The notes: a model not told the origin generated them from the letters alone. Shown: positions 16,128 through 24,284, counted from the stretch's first letter. The stretch: DNA of 44,056 nt from Marinitenerispora sediminis (GCF_003336425.1 NZ_QEIO01000033.1:1-44056), one strand, 5' to 3'. Numbers and translations: made by a program.

Positions 16128-16757
16128 TCAGCGGCGGCCGGGCGTGGGGTCGTCGCCGGGCTTGAGGCGCGGCTTGGGCAGCCGCAGCCGGCGGATCTGC
16201 AACTGGCGCATGGCCGCGTACATGCCGGCGCCGCGCACCGACTCCTCCGGGAAGTGCTCCCTGGCCATCTTCTTCACCCGGGACCCGGTGAACAGCCCCT
16301 CGATGACGATGGAGGCCATCATCAGCGGCCACACGACGTAGGTCACGCCGAGCTGGAACTCGGGGAACGGCAGGAAGAGCAGCACGATGATGGCCAGCGA
16401 GAAGTACAGGAAGAACTCGCTGACGCTGCGCCGGGAGTCGACGTAGTCGCGGGCGAACGCGCGCACGGGGCCCTGGTCCTGCGGGCGGAAGTAGCGCTCG
16501 TCGCCCCGGGCGTAGCCCTCGCGTTCGCGCTCGGCCTGCCGGCGCTGCCGTTCGCGGTACTGCTTGTAGGCTTCCTTGCGGGTCTGCGGCGCGTTGAGCG
16601 GCCTGCGCAGGTTCTTCTCCGCCTCCCTGCGCTTGGGGGTGGGCGTGCCCTTCTTGGGGGTCAGGCCCTTGCGCTGGGCGGCGTCAGCGGCGTCAGGACT
16701 GGCAGGGCCGGTCATGGCCGGCTCTTCGGATGCGGAAGCGGAGCGACGTCGGAACAC
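16128..16757 (-). CDS. DUF3043 membrane protein
   Basis: Actinobacterial membrane protein of unknown function (209 aa). A highly charged N-terminal half includes TPKKGTPTPKRREAEK and an Arg/Glu-rich helix (about 58-85), then ARGDERYFRPQDQGPVRAFARDYVDSRRSVSEFF, a DUF3043 hallmark. Two transmembrane helices (about 113-132 and 137-155) and a basic C-terminal tail follow. The GTG at 16757 gives the usual MFRRRS start; TACCCT lies 6 nt upstream, so translation is probably leaderless although GGAG is also close. It is divergent from pspA. Confidence 0.87.
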   Translation of the reverse strand: MFRRRSASASEEPAMTGPASPDAADAAQRKGLTPKKGTPTPKRREAEKNLRRPLNAPQTRKEAYKQYRERQRRQAEREREGYARGDERYFRPQDQGPVRAFARDYVDSRRSVSEFFLYFSLAIIVLLFLPFPEFQLGVTYVVWPLMMASIVIEGLFTGSRVKKMAREHFPEESVRGAGMYAAMRQLQIRRLRLPKPRLKPGDDPTPGRR

Positions 16758-16763
16758 TCCTTC

Positions 16764-16769
16764 AGGGTA
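16764..16769 (-). promoter_or_regulatory. -10-like box for DUF3043 gene
   Basis: TACCCT on the minus strand, 6 nt before the GTG at 16757. Confidence 0.5.
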
Positions 16770-16872
16770 GCCGGTTCAAGCTTCATGGCGACCTGTCGCA
16801 GTAGCGCGTAGGGTTGGATAAAGCGCCCGCTGGGAACAGCCGATACGGACCGAGAAGGGGACGGCCACGCCG

Positions 16873-17670
16873 ATGAGCGTGTTTCAGCGACTTTCCATGA
16901 TTTTCAAGTCCAAGGCGAACAAAGCCTTGGACTCCGTCGAGGATCCCCGGGAGACCCTCGACTACTCGTACCAGAAGCAGCTGGAACTGCTGCAGAAGGT
17001 CCGGCGCGGCGTGGCCGACGTCGCCACCTCCCGCAAGCGGGTGGAGCTGCAGATCCAGCAGCTGGAGCAGCAGTCCAGCAAACTGGAGAACCAGAGCCGC
17101 GCCGCCCTCGGCCAGGGGCGTGAGGACCTCGCCCGCGAGGCCCTGACCCGCCGCTCCGGCCTGCAGTCGCAGATCGACGGGCTGCGCCAGCAGCACGAGC
17201 AGCTGCAGGGCGAGGAGCAGAAGCTGACGCTGGCCGCGCAGCGCCTCCAGGCCAAGGTCGACTCCTTCCGCACCCGCAAGGAGACCATCAAGGCCACCTA
17301 CACCGCCGCGCAGGCCCAGACCCAGATCAGCGAGGCGTTCTCCGGCATCTCCGAGGAGATGGGCGACGTCGGTCTGGCCATACAGCGGGCCGAGGACAAG
17401 ACCGCCGAGATGCAGGCGCGCGCCGGCGCGGTGGACGAGCTGCTGGCCTCCGGCGCCCTGGACGACGTCTCGGGCGTGCAGAAGGACGACATCCAGGCCG
17501 AGCTGGACCGCATGGCCAGCACCAACGGCGTCGAGCTGGAGCTGGAGCGCCTGAAGAATGAGCTCGGCCAGGGCAGCGGCTCGGCCGCCCCGCAGATCGA
17601 GGGCGGCAGCACCGGTACGTCGAGCTCCGGCAACCAGGTGCAGCCCTACCGGCAGGGGGAGGGCGCGTGA
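16873..17670 (+). CDS. pspA: PspA/IM30 phage-shock protein
   Basis: Peripheral membrane protein of the ESCRT-III-like PspA/Vipp1 family, which protects membrane integrity under envelope stress. The 265-aa protein has an amphipathic N-terminal helix (MSVFQRLSMIFKSKANKAL) and then long coiled coils rich in Gln, Glu, Lys and Arg to about residue 230. The DPRETLDYSYQKQLE block is characteristic of actinobacterial PspA. The C-terminus is a Gly/Ser-rich tail. The ATG follows GAAGGGG. The gene overlaps pspAA by 4 nt (GTGA), and htpX and pspAB follow, forming a membrane-stress group. Confidence 0.95.
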   Translation: MSVFQRLSMIFKSKANKALDSVEDPRETLDYSYQKQLELLQKVRRGVADVATSRKRVELQIQQLEQQSSKLENQSRAALGQGREDLAREALTRRSGLQSQIDGLRQQHEQLQGEEQKLTLAAQRLQAKVDSFRTRKETIKATYTAAQAQTQISEAFSGISEEMGDVGLAIQRAEDKTAEMQARAGAVDELLASGALDDVSGVQKDDIQAELDRMASTNGVELELERLKNELGQGSGSAAPQIEGGSTGTSSSGNQVQPYRQGEGA

Positions 17671-17951
17671 TCGTCCGCATCATGGGCGAGGGCCAGCTCG
17701 ACCTCACGGACGCGGACCTGGACCTGCTCAACGGGTTCGACGAGGCCCTTGAGGGCGCCATCGCGGCCGGCGACGAGGAGCGGTTCCGGCAGGCCCTGAA
17801 CGACCTGCTGGAGAAGGTGCGCAAGGACGGCAAGCCCCTGCCGCCCGACTCGCTGGAGCCCTCGCAGTTCATCCTCCCGCACGCGGACGCCAGCATGGAG
17901 GAGGTCCGCGCCATGCTCGGCGACGAGGGACTCATCCCCGACGTCAGCTGA
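17667..17951 (+). CDS. pspAA: PspA-associated protein PspAA
   Basis: Small partner protein (94 aa) encoded next to actinobacterial PspA; the exact role is not established. It starts MIVRIMGEGQLDL, continues with DLDLLNGFDEALEGAI, and ends in the conserved PDSLEPSQFILPHADASMEE region followed by LGDEGLIPD. The GTG start overlaps the pspA stop, giving translational coupling. A hairpin at 18019-18051 follows. Confidence 0.9.
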   Translation: MIVRIMGEGQLDLTDADLDLLNGFDEALEGAIAAGDEERFRQALNDLLEKVRKDGKPLPPDSLEPSQFILPHADASMEEVRAMLGDEGLIPDVS

Positions 17952-18268
17952 TTCCGCCAGGTGGGCTCCTCCCCTCATCAGGAGCGGCGCACCGGCGACT
18001 CCCCGGGTGGCCTACACGACAGCCGCCGCGCGTCCTCCGCGCGGCGGCTGTGTGCGTTGCGGGGCGGTGCGCCGGCGCGACCGGGCGCACCGGCGCGCGG
18101 CGGCCTCTAACCCAAATCACACCCGGCGCACCTAGAATCACGACAGGGAGCGCTAAAGAGGACGAAGAGCGCGAAGAGGAGTAGTCGGCGACGGATCGGG
18201 CGGCCCCGAGCCCAGGGCCGCCGGCCGAGGACCGGCACCGACCAGGACACCCGCGAAAGGCGCCCGCC
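17952..18268. other. intergenic region, pspAA to htpX
   Basis: 317 bp holding the pspA-pspAA terminator (18019-18051) and a -10-like TAGAAT (18133-18138) without a clear -35. This would give htpX an untranslated leader of about 120 nt. The leader shows no recognised riboswitch. Confidence 0.5.
18019..18051 (+). terminator. terminator after pspA-pspAA
   Basis: A perfect 14-bp stem (ACAGCCGCCGCGCG / CGCGCGGCGGCTGT) with a 5-nt loop. Confidence 0.8.
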
Positions 18269-19192
18269 GTGGCAGGATCCAGATTCACCCCGGACCGCGG
18301 ACTCACCACCCGCATGGTCCTCACGATGTCCCTGCTGGGCATCGTGTACGTCGCGTTCGTCATCGCGCTGATCCTCGTCGGCGTGCACTGGGCGCTGGTC
18401 CTCCTCGTGGTGGGCGGCGTCGCCCTCGTGCAGTACTTCGCGTCCGACCGGATCGCGCTCTACTCCATGGGCGCCCGCGAGGTGGGCCCGGAGGAGGCAC
18501 CGGAGCTGCACGCGGTCGTCGACCGGCTGTGCGCCATGGCCGACATGCCCAAACCGCGGGTCGCGGTGGCCGACACCGACGTGCCCAACGCGTTCGCCAC
18601 CGGCCGCAACGAGAAGAACGCGGTCGTGTGCGCGACCACCGGTATCCTCCGCCGGCTGGACCGGGTGGAGCTGGAGGCGGTCCTGGCCCACGAGCTGTCC
18701 CACGTCGCGCACCGCGACGTGATGGTGATGACCATCGCCGGGTTCCTCGGCGTCGTGGCCGGCTTCCTCACCCAGATGGGGCTGCGGTTCATGGCCTTCA
18801 GCGGGGGCGGGGGCAGCCGGAACAACAACAACGGGCCGAGCCCCGCCCTGGTGGCCCTGGCGGTCGTCGCGATCAGCGCCGTCGTGTGGGCGCTCAGCTT
18901 CCTGCTGACCCGCATGCTGTCGCGCTACCGCGAGCTGTCGGCCGACCGGGCCGCGGCCTACCTGACCGGCCGCCCGTCGGCGCTGGGCAGCGCGCTCACC
19001 AAGATCACCGGCGACATGGGGCGCATCCCGTCGCGGGACCTGCGCCAGGCCGAGCCGTTCAACGCCTTCTTCTTCACCCCGGCGTTCTCGCGGAGCGGCT
19101 TCAGCCTGAGCCAGCTCTTCGCCACCCACCCGCCGGTCGAGCAGCGGCTGGCCCAGCTCGCCGACATCTCCCGGCAGCTCGGCCAGGGCTGA
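18269..19192 (+). CDS. htpX: HtpX zinc metalloprotease (M48B)
   Basis: Membrane-embedded protease involved in quality control of membrane proteins. The 307-aa protein has two N-terminal helices (about 16-38 and 40-57), the zinc motif HELSH (141-145), two further hydrophobic segments (about 152-170 and 192-214) and the third ligand Glu222 in YRELSADRAA. FATHPPVEQRL near the C-terminus is typical. A Gly/Asn-rich loop (179-190, with four Asn) is unusual. The start is GTG with only a weak AAAGG upstream. It lies between pspAA and pspAB. Confidence 0.95.
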   Translation: MAGSRFTPDRGLTTRMVLTMSLLGIVYVAFVIALILVGVHWALVLLVVGGVALVQYFASDRIALYSMGAREVGPEEAPELHAVVDRLCAMADMPKPRVAVADTDVPNAFATGRNEKNAVVCATTGILRRLDRVELEAVLAHELSHVAHRDVMVMTIAGFLGVVAGFLTQMGLRFMAFSGGGGSRNNNNGPSPALVALAVVAISAVVWALSFLLTRMLSRYRELSADRAAAYLTGRPSALGSALTKITGDMGRIPSRDLRQAEPFNAFFFTPAFSRSGFSLSQLFATHPPVEQRLAQLADISRQLGQG

Positions 19193-19254
19193 CCCGCCGC
19201 GCCGGCCCGCCCGCCGCGACCCCCGCCTGCCCAGTCACGAGAGGACGGACCACG

Positions 19255-19839
19255 ATGAGCTTCCTGCGGGCCCTGCTGGGGCGCTCCAAGCCGGTGAAAC
19301 CCGACCTGGACCGGCTGTTCGGCCTGCCCTCGGCGGCCGTGACCCTCCAGGCCACCGCCGGCCTGCGGCCCACCGGAACCGGATCCGTGGCGTTCCGCGC
19401 CGTCGAGGGGCAGGCGTTCGCCACCCTCCAGCAGGACGTCACCGAGCTGCTGAACGCCGACGCGGGGCCCGCGGTGCAGCCGCTCACCGACGAGTACGGC
19501 TACACCTGGCTGGTGGTGCGCACCGATCCCGCGAGCCCGTCCGGGGTCGGTGACCTGGTCACCGACCTGCACGCCGTGAACTCGTCGCTGGAGTCGGCCG
19601 GCTACGGCCCCTCCCTGCTGTGCTCGCTCGTGGCCTTCGCCGACGGCCGGGGCCGGCCGGTCGCGCTCGTCTACCTGTACAAGCGGGGCACGTTCTACCC
19701 CTTCGCGCCGCTCGCCGGCCAGCGCCGCGACACCGCTCTGGAGCTGCAGGTCGCGGCCGCGGTCGGCGACGACCTGCAGGTCGAGGCGGACAAGTCCCGG
19801 TGGTTCCCCGTCTACGGCGCGCCCGGCCTCACCGGGTGA
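19255..19839 (+). CDS. pspAB: PspA-associated protein PspAB
   Basis: Soluble protein (194 aa) of the actinobacterial PspAB family, found with htpX and pspA; function unknown. It starts MSFLRALLGRSKPVKPDLDRLFGLPSA in the family style and contains LRPTGTGSVAFRAVEG, DEYGYTWLVV, DLVTDLHAVNSSLE and YLYKRGTFYPFAP. The ATG is preceded by GAGGA. It is 62 nt downstream of htpX and likely co-transcribed with it. Confidence 0.88.
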   Translation: MSFLRALLGRSKPVKPDLDRLFGLPSAAVTLQATAGLRPTGTGSVAFRAVEGQAFATLQQDVTELLNADAGPAVQPLTDEYGYTWLVVRTDPASPSGVGDLVTDLHAVNSSLESAGYGPSLLCSLVAFADGRGRPVALVYLYKRGTFYPFAPLAGQRRDTALELQVAAAVGDDLQVEADKSRWFPVYGAPGLTG

Positions 19840-19910
19840 GCCGGCCGGTGCCCCCGCCCGGCGGAGCCGCTGGTCGGGGAGCCGGCCGCGGCGCCGGATG
19901 TGCCGCGGTG

Positions 19911-19916
19911 CACACT
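19911..19916 (+). promoter_or_regulatory. -10-like box for glycerate kinase gene
   Basis: CACACT lies 6 nt before the GTG at 19923. It is a weaker match to TAnnnT than the others, but no RBS is present. Confidence 0.35.
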
Positions 19917-19922
19917 TGTGGC

Positions 19923-21023
19923 GTGCGCATCGTTATCGCCCCTGACAAGTTCGCCGGGACCCTGACCGCGATCGAGGCCGCCCGCGCGGTTGCCGACGGC
20001 TGGCGCTCGGCCGACCCGGAGGTCCAGACGGAACTCGTGCCCCTCTCCGACGGCGGACCCGGGTTCGTGGAGGTCCTGCACGCCGCGCTCGGCGGCTCGC
20101 TCGTGACCCGCCGGGTCACCGGCCCGCTCGGCGCACCCGTCACGGCGGAGTACCTGCTCGACGGCGAGACCGCCTACCTGGAGAGCGCGCAGGCGTGCGG
20201 CCTGCACCTTGTTCCGGCGGCCGAGCGCGACCCCGGCCGGACCACCAGCCGCGGGGTCGGCGAGCTCATCGCCGCCGCCGTCGCCGACGGCGCCCGCACC
20301 GTGGTCATCGGCCTGGGCGGCAGCGTCACCAACGACGGCGGTGCCGGCATGCTCGCCGCGCTCGGCGGGACGCCGCACGCCGGCCTCGCGGGCGGCGGGG
20401 CGCCCCTGGCCGCGCTGTCCGGCCCGGTGGACCTTGAGCCGGCCCGGCGGGCCGTCGCCGGAGTCCGGCTGGTCGCCGCCACCGACGTGGACAACCCGCT
20501 GCTCGGCGAGCACGGCGCCAGCGCCGTGTTCGGACCGCAGAAGGGCGCCGGCCCCGAGCAGGTCCGCCGGCTCGACGCCGCGCTGGCCGCGTTCGCCGAC
20601 GCCACCGACCCCGGTTCGCTGCGGGACGCTCCCGGAGCGGGAGCGGCCGGCGGCCTGGGGTACGGGCTGCTGCTGCTCGGCGGCACGGTCGAGTCGGGCG
20701 TGGCGCGGGTACTGGCCGCGGTGGACCTCGACAGCCAGGCGGCCGCCGCCGACCTGGTGATCACCGGGGAGGGCTCCTTCGACTCCCAGTCGCTGCGCGG
20801 CAAGCTCCCGCACGGCGTCGCGCGCGCCGCGGCCGAGCACGGCGTCCCCTGCCTGGTACTGGCCGGCCGGGTCGCGGTGGACCGCCGCGAGGCGGCGGCG
20901 GCCGGGGTGACCGAGAGCTACGCGCTCGTCGACTCCGCCGGCTCGGTGGAGGCGGCGCTCGCCCGCCCCTCCGAGGAGCTGCGCGCGCTCGCCGCCGACG
21001 TCGCCCGCCGCTGGGGGCGCTGA
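19923..21023 (+). CDS. glycerate kinase (GlxK/GarK family)
   Basis: ATP-dependent kinase for D-glycerate (366 aa, type I family). Signatures in order: VRIVIAPDKFAGTLTAIEAA at the N-terminus, LVPLSDGGPGFVEVL, TVVIGLGGSVTNDGGAGMLAALG, VATDVDNPLLG-like ATDVDNPLLGEHGAS, FGPQKGA, GAAGGLGYGL and VITGEGSFDSQSLRGKLPHGVA. Whether the product is 2- or 3-phosphoglycerate cannot be told from sequence alone. The GTG has no RBS and is probably leaderless. It stands 83 nt after pspAB; no glyoxylate or glycerate pathway genes are adjacent. Confidence 0.93.
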   Translation: MRIVIAPDKFAGTLTAIEAARAVADGWRSADPEVQTELVPLSDGGPGFVEVLHAALGGSLVTRRVTGPLGAPVTAEYLLDGETAYLESAQACGLHLVPAAERDPGRTTSRGVGELIAAAVADGARTVVIGLGGSVTNDGGAGMLAALGGTPHAGLAGGGAPLAALSGPVDLEPARRAVAGVRLVAATDVDNPLLGEHGASAVFGPQKGAGPEQVRRLDAALAAFADATDPGSLRDAPGAGAAGGLGYGLLLLGGTVESGVARVLAAVDLDSQAAAADLVITGEGSFDSQSLRGKLPHGVARAAAEHGVPCLVLAGRVAVDRREAAAAGVTESYALVDSAGSVEAALARPSEELRALAADVARRWGR

Positions 21024-21094
21024 ACGGCACACCGGCGGGACGTGGCGGCGATGCCGCGGAGAACCTAACCTGGAGGACAGCACCATCGGCGTCC

Positions 21095-21119
21095 GCCGCG
21101 GCCGGCCACCGGCCGCGGC
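21095..21119 (+). terminator. terminator after glycerate kinase gene
   Basis: A perfect 11-bp stem (GCCGCGGCCGG / CCGGCCGCGGC) with a 3-nt loop, about 70 nt past the stop. Confidence 0.6.
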
Positions 21120-21157
21120 CCAGCGGCACAACAGGAATGCACGAGCATCCTCCGACG

Positions 21158-21186
21158 TTGCCCACTCGTTGGAGGACACGTAGGTG
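21158..21186 (+). promoter_or_regulatory. probable erpA promoter
   Basis: TTGCCC (21158-21163) and TAGGTG (21181-21186) are 17 bp apart, acceptable -35 and -10 boxes, placed just after the upstream terminator and 50 nt before the erpA start. Confidence 0.45.
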
Positions 21187-21235
21187 TCAGCGGGTCGCCC
21201 TGGCGGCCGCCACCCCGTTTACGAGGAGCTTGCAC

Positions 21236-21586
21236 ATGACGGTTCAGAGCGAGGCCATCGCGCAGGGGATCATCCTGACCGACGAGGCCGCGGGCAAGGT
21301 CAAGGCCCTGCTGGAGCAGGAGGGCCGGACCGACCTGCGGCTGCGCGTCGCGGTCCAGCCCGGCGGCTGCTCCGGGCTGCGCTACCAGCTGTTCTTCGAC
21401 GAGCGCGAGCTCGACGGCGACCAGGTGTCGGAGTTCGGCGGCGTCGAGGTCGTCACCGACCGGATGAGCGCCCCCTACCTGATCGGGGCCACGATCGACT
21501 TCGTGGACACCATCGAGAAGCAGGGCTTCACCATCGACAACCCGAACGCGACCGGCTCCTGCGCCTGCGGCGACTCCTTCAACTGA
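21236..21586 (+). CDS. erpA: A-type iron-sulfur carrier (ErpA/IscA)
   Basis: Fe-S cluster insertion protein (116 aa) of the HesB/IscA/ErpA family. The three conserved cysteines are present: Cys45 in GGCSGLRY and the C-terminal CxC pair (Cys109, Cys111) in GSCACGDSF. NPNATGSCACG is typical of the actinobacterial single A-type carrier. The ATG at 21236 has GAGGAG 7 nt upstream; an upstream in-frame ATG (21137) has no RBS and encodes unconserved sequence. Likely clients include LipA, QcrA and other Fe-S proteins (inference). Confidence 0.95.
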   Translation: MTVQSEAIAQGIILTDEAAGKVKALLEQEGRTDLRLRVAVQPGGCSGLRYQLFFDERELDGDQVSEFGGVEVVTDRMSAPYLIGATIDFVDTIEKQGFTIDNPNATGSCACGDSFN

Positions 21587-21794
21587 CGCGCGGCGGCACG
21601 ACGGCGCCGCCCGGCCCCGGCAGCGGGGGCCGGCCGAAGGCGCACCGCCCGACAGGCCCGCCGGCACGGCCGCGCGGGCCTGCGGCGTCGCGGCTCCTCC
21701 CGCGCGGCGGTGCGTCCGCTTCTGGCGCCCGAGGGCACGCTCGGTAGGCTTGGCAGCCTGTTCCGCTTCTCCCGAGACCAAGGAGCCCTCCGCC

Positions 21795-22769
21795 GTGCGC
21801 ATCGCGGTTACCGGATCCATCGCCACAGATCACCTGATGACCTTCGAGGGCCGGTTCGCCGAGCAGCTCATCGCCGACCAGCTGGAGCAGGTCTCACTCT
21901 CCTTCCTCGTGGACGAGTTGGAGGTGCGGCGCGGCGGCGTCGCCGCCAACATCTCCTTCGCCCTCGGCCGGCTCGGCCTGCACCCGGTGCTGGTGGGCGC
22001 GGTCGGCGCCGACTTCGACGAGTACCGCTCCTGGCTGGAGCGGCACGGCGTGGACACCTCGGGGGTGCACGTCTCCGAGATCCGGCACACCGCGCGGTTC
22101 GTCTGCACCACCGACCGCGACCACAACCAGATCGCCTCCTTCTACGCCGGTGCCATGGCCGAGGCGCGCAACATCGAGCTGTGGCCGCTCGCCGAGCGGA
22201 CCGGCGGCTTCGACCTCGTCCTGATCGGCGCCGACGACCCCGAGGGAATGCTGCGGCACAGCGACGAGTGCCGGGACCGCGGCATCCCGTTCGCCGCGGA
22301 CCCGTCCCAGCAGCTCGCCCGGATGGGCGGCCGGGAGGTCCGCCGGCTGATCGAGGGCGCCGCCTACCTGTTCACCAACGAGTACGAGAAGGCACTCGCG
22401 GAGCGCAAGACCAAGTGGAGCGAGGCGGAGGTCCTGGAGCGGGTCGGGGTCCGGATCACCACGCTCGGCGGCAAGGGCGTGCGCATCGAACGCGCGGGCG
22501 AGCCGCCGCTGCACGTGCCGGCCGCCGCCGTGAAGACGAAGATCGTCGACCCCACCGGCGTGGGTGACGCGTTCCGGGCCGGCTTCCTGGCCGGGCTGTC
22601 CTGGAACCTGACGCTGGAGCGCTGCGCGCAGCTCGGCAACTCCGTGGCCGCGCACTCCCTGGAGGTGGACGGCCCGCAGGAGTACCACCTCACCCGCGCC
22701 ACGCTGCTGGAGCGGATCGAGATCTCCTACGGCGCCGAGGCCGCCGGCGAGGTGGCCGCGCACGTGTGA
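21795..22769 (+). CDS. adoK: adenosine kinase, PfkB family
   Basis: PfkB-fold sugar/nucleoside kinase (324 aa). From memory it closely resembles Mycobacterium tuberculosis Rv2202c (AdoK, once called cbhK): VTGSIATDHLM at the N-terminus, LSFLVDELEVRRGGVAANISF, CTTDRDHNQIASFYAGAM, FAADPSQQLAR and the C-terminal DPTGVGDAFRAGF with the anion hole GVGD (255-258) and catalytic Asp258. It should phosphorylate adenosine to AMP (purine salvage); specificity is inferred from resemblance. The GTG has AGGAG 9 nt upstream; TAGGCT (21745-21750) is a likely -10 box. Confidence 0.92.
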   Translation: MRIAVTGSIATDHLMTFEGRFAEQLIADQLEQVSLSFLVDELEVRRGGVAANISFALGRLGLHPVLVGAVGADFDEYRSWLERHGVDTSGVHVSEIRHTARFVCTTDRDHNQIASFYAGAMAEARNIELWPLAERTGGFDLVLIGADDPEGMLRHSDECRDRGIPFAADPSQQLARMGGREVRRLIEGAAYLFTNEYEKALAERKTKWSEAEVLERVGVRITTLGGKGVRIERAGEPPLHVPAAAVKTKIVDPTGVGDAFRAGFLAGLSWNLTLERCAQLGNSVAAHSLEVDGPQEYHLTRATLLERIEISYGAEAAGEVAAHV

Positions 22770-22775
22770 CCGCCG

Positions 22776-22810
22776 GGCGCGCCGCCGGCCCCCGGGGTCG
22801 GCGGCGCGCC
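22776..22810. terminator. bidirectional terminator, adoK / DUF2470 gene
   Basis: A perfect 12-bp stem (GGCGCGCCGCCG / CGGCGGCGCGCC) extended inward by further pairs, between convergent genes. Confidence 0.75.
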
Positions 22811-22815
22811 GCCGC

Positions 22816-23598
22816 TCAGCGCGGCGCGTTCCGGTGCGCGAGGAGTTCGTGCAGCCCCCGCTCCAGGTCGCACGCGGAGCGCGCCGGGTCGCTCCACGGC
22901 AGCCGGACGAGCACCGGGCGCCCCCGGTCGTAGGGGGCGACCCACAGGGTCAGCCCGTGGCGGTCGAGCTCCCACAGCCAGGCGGCGCCCTCGGGAGCGG
23001 CGGGGACCTGGCCCAGCGCGGCGCCCAGCTCGTCGCGGTGGCAGTCGTTGACGTGGCCGATGATGCGTTCGGCGGCGCCGGTGAGCGGGTCGGGCTCGGC
23101 GGCCCGGAAGTCGCCGCCGTCGATGACACCGGCGCTGTCGTAGGTCTCGTACAGCACCGTCGCGGGTTCCACCCTGGCCAGCAGTGGCGCGTCCCACCCC
23201 CCGGCTGTGGGAGGATGGTCCACTGCGGCGAGCAGCTCCTCGTCCGGGACCCGTTCCCAGACGGCGAGGGCGGCTTCGCGGCGCTCGCCTGCGGGGACGG
23301 TCGACACCCAGCCCTCGCACCACAGGCGAGCGCGTACAGTAGGTGTCCGACCCACATGTCGCAGCGCGGACAGACCGACCCCGACCGCCAGGTCGGACCG
23401 GCCGTGCCCGGAGTTCCGAAGTGCCGAGTGCAGCGGATCTCTGGAGCGGAGCAGCAGTACCGCGCGACCGACGTGATCGACCGCCCCACGCACGCTGAAA
23501 CGCGCGCTGGGATTGTCTGCCAACGCCGCCGTGGTGGGGGTCGCCGTGGCGGCGAGGGAACGCACCCGTTCGAGCTCGGACGGGCCGGGCTGTCGCAT
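22816..23598 (-). CDS. DUF2470 protein, iron-regulated, heme-utilisation-like
   Basis: A 260-aa soluble protein. The C-terminal part (about 165-255) fits DUF2470, the domain found in HugZ-type heme-degrading or heme-binding proteins: ERIIGHVNDCHRDELGAAL, then WELDRHGLTLWV and a helical end with RGLHELLAHR. The N-terminal part resembles the degenerate barrel of such proteins; I see no clear heme ligand. The ATG has a strong AGGAGG 5 nt upstream. A DtxR/IdeR-type iron box lies immediately before the RBS, supporting a role in iron or heme homeostasis. Catalytic activity cannot be assigned. Confidence 0.8.
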   Translation of the reverse strand: MRQPGPSELERVRSLAATATPTTAALADNPSARFSVRGAVDHVGRAVLLLRSRDPLHSALRNSGHGRSDLAVGVGLSALRHVGRTPTVRARLWCEGWVSTVPAGERREAALAVWERVPDEELLAAVDHPPTAGGWDAPLLARVEPATVLYETYDSAGVIDGGDFRAAEPDPLTGAAERIIGHVNDCHRDELGAALGQVPAAPEGAAWLWELDRHGLTLWVAPYDRGRPVLVRLPWSDPARSACDLERGLHELLAHRNAPR

Positions 23599-23612
23599 GA
23601 CACCTCCTAGAC

Positions 23613-23631
23613 TTAGGCAAGCCTTACCTAG
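23613..23631. promoter_or_regulatory. iron box (DtxR/IdeR/DmdR type)
   Basis: TTAGGCAAGCCTTACCTAG matches the 19-bp consensus TTAGGTTAGGCTAACCTAA at 14 positions and keeps the dyad TTAGG/CCTA. It lies 15 bp upstream of the DUF2470 start and 42 bp upstream of the divergent rpsD start, overlapping both promoter regions (TAGGAT at 23629-23634 for rpsD). Repression by Fe(II)-regulator is inferred. Confidence 0.8.
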
Positions 23632-23672
23632 GATTCCCGCTTTTGCAAGTGACTGAACGACGGAGGACGTGA

Positions 23673-24284
23673 ATGCGCTACACCGGACCCAAGGTGCGGT
23701 TGTCCCGGCGCGCGGGTACCCCGCTGACCCGTAAGGCGGTCAGCTACTTCGAGAAGCGGCCCTACCCCCCGGGTGAGCACGGTCGCCGTGTGCGCCGCTC
23801 CACGAGCGACTACGCCGTGCGGCAGGCCGAGAAGCAGAAGCTCCGCTGGTACTACGACCTGTCGGAGAAGCAGCTCGCCCGCGTCTACGAGACCGCCAAG
23901 AAGCGGCCGGGGCGTACGGGTGAGGAGATGATCGCCGAGCTGGAGCTGCGCCTGGTGACGGTCGTGCTCCGCGCCGGCTTCGCCGCGTCGATCTACGCCG
24001 CGCGGCAGTTCATCAGCCACGGCCACATCACCGTGGACGGCAAGAAGGTCGACATCCCGTCGTACCTGGTCAAGCCGGGCCAGATCATCGGTGTCCGCGA
24101 GAAGTCGCGGAACATGGTGCCGTTCGTGGAGGCCGCCGAGGGCGTGCACGCCGACGACAAGATCGCCGGCTTCCTCGCGGTGAGCCACAAGGAGCTCCGC
24201 ATCGCGGTCGTGGACCGGCCCAAGCGCGAGCAGGTGCCGGTGCCCTTCGACGAGCAGCTCGTCGTCGAGTACTACGCGCGCTGA
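23673..24284 (+). CDS. rpsD: 30S ribosomal protein S4
   Basis: Primary 16S rRNA-binding protein that nucleates 30S assembly (203 aa). It has the N-terminal RYTGPKVRLSRRAGTPLTRKA, RPYPPGEHGRR, and the S4 RNA-binding domain RAGFAASIYAARQFISHGHITVDGKKVDIPS. The C-terminus EQLVVEYYAR is standard. There is no cysteine at all, so this is the zinc-free (C-) form lacking the N-terminal Cys4 zinc site. The ATG follows GGAGG at 6-nt spacing. The gene is monocistronic and not in the rpsM-rpsK-rpoA operon, as in streptomycetes. A divergent iron box overlaps its likely promoter. Confidence 0.96.
   Translation: MRYTGPKVRLSRRAGTPLTRKAVSYFEKRPYPPGEHGRRVRRSTSDYAVRQAEKQKLRWYYDLSEKQLARVYETAKKRPGRTGEEMIAELELRLVTVVLRAGFAASIYAARQFISHGHITVDGKKVDIPSYLVKPGQIIGVREKSRNMVPFVEAAEGVHADDKIAGFLAVSHKELRIAVVDRPKREQVPVPFDEQLVVEYYAR

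Noticed and set aside
21149-21175. Inverted repeat CCTCCgACG / CGTtGGAGG before erpA, considered as an operator
   Set aside because: It overlaps the likely -35 to spacer region only partly, contains a mismatch, and does not match the SufR or iron-box consensus that I know.
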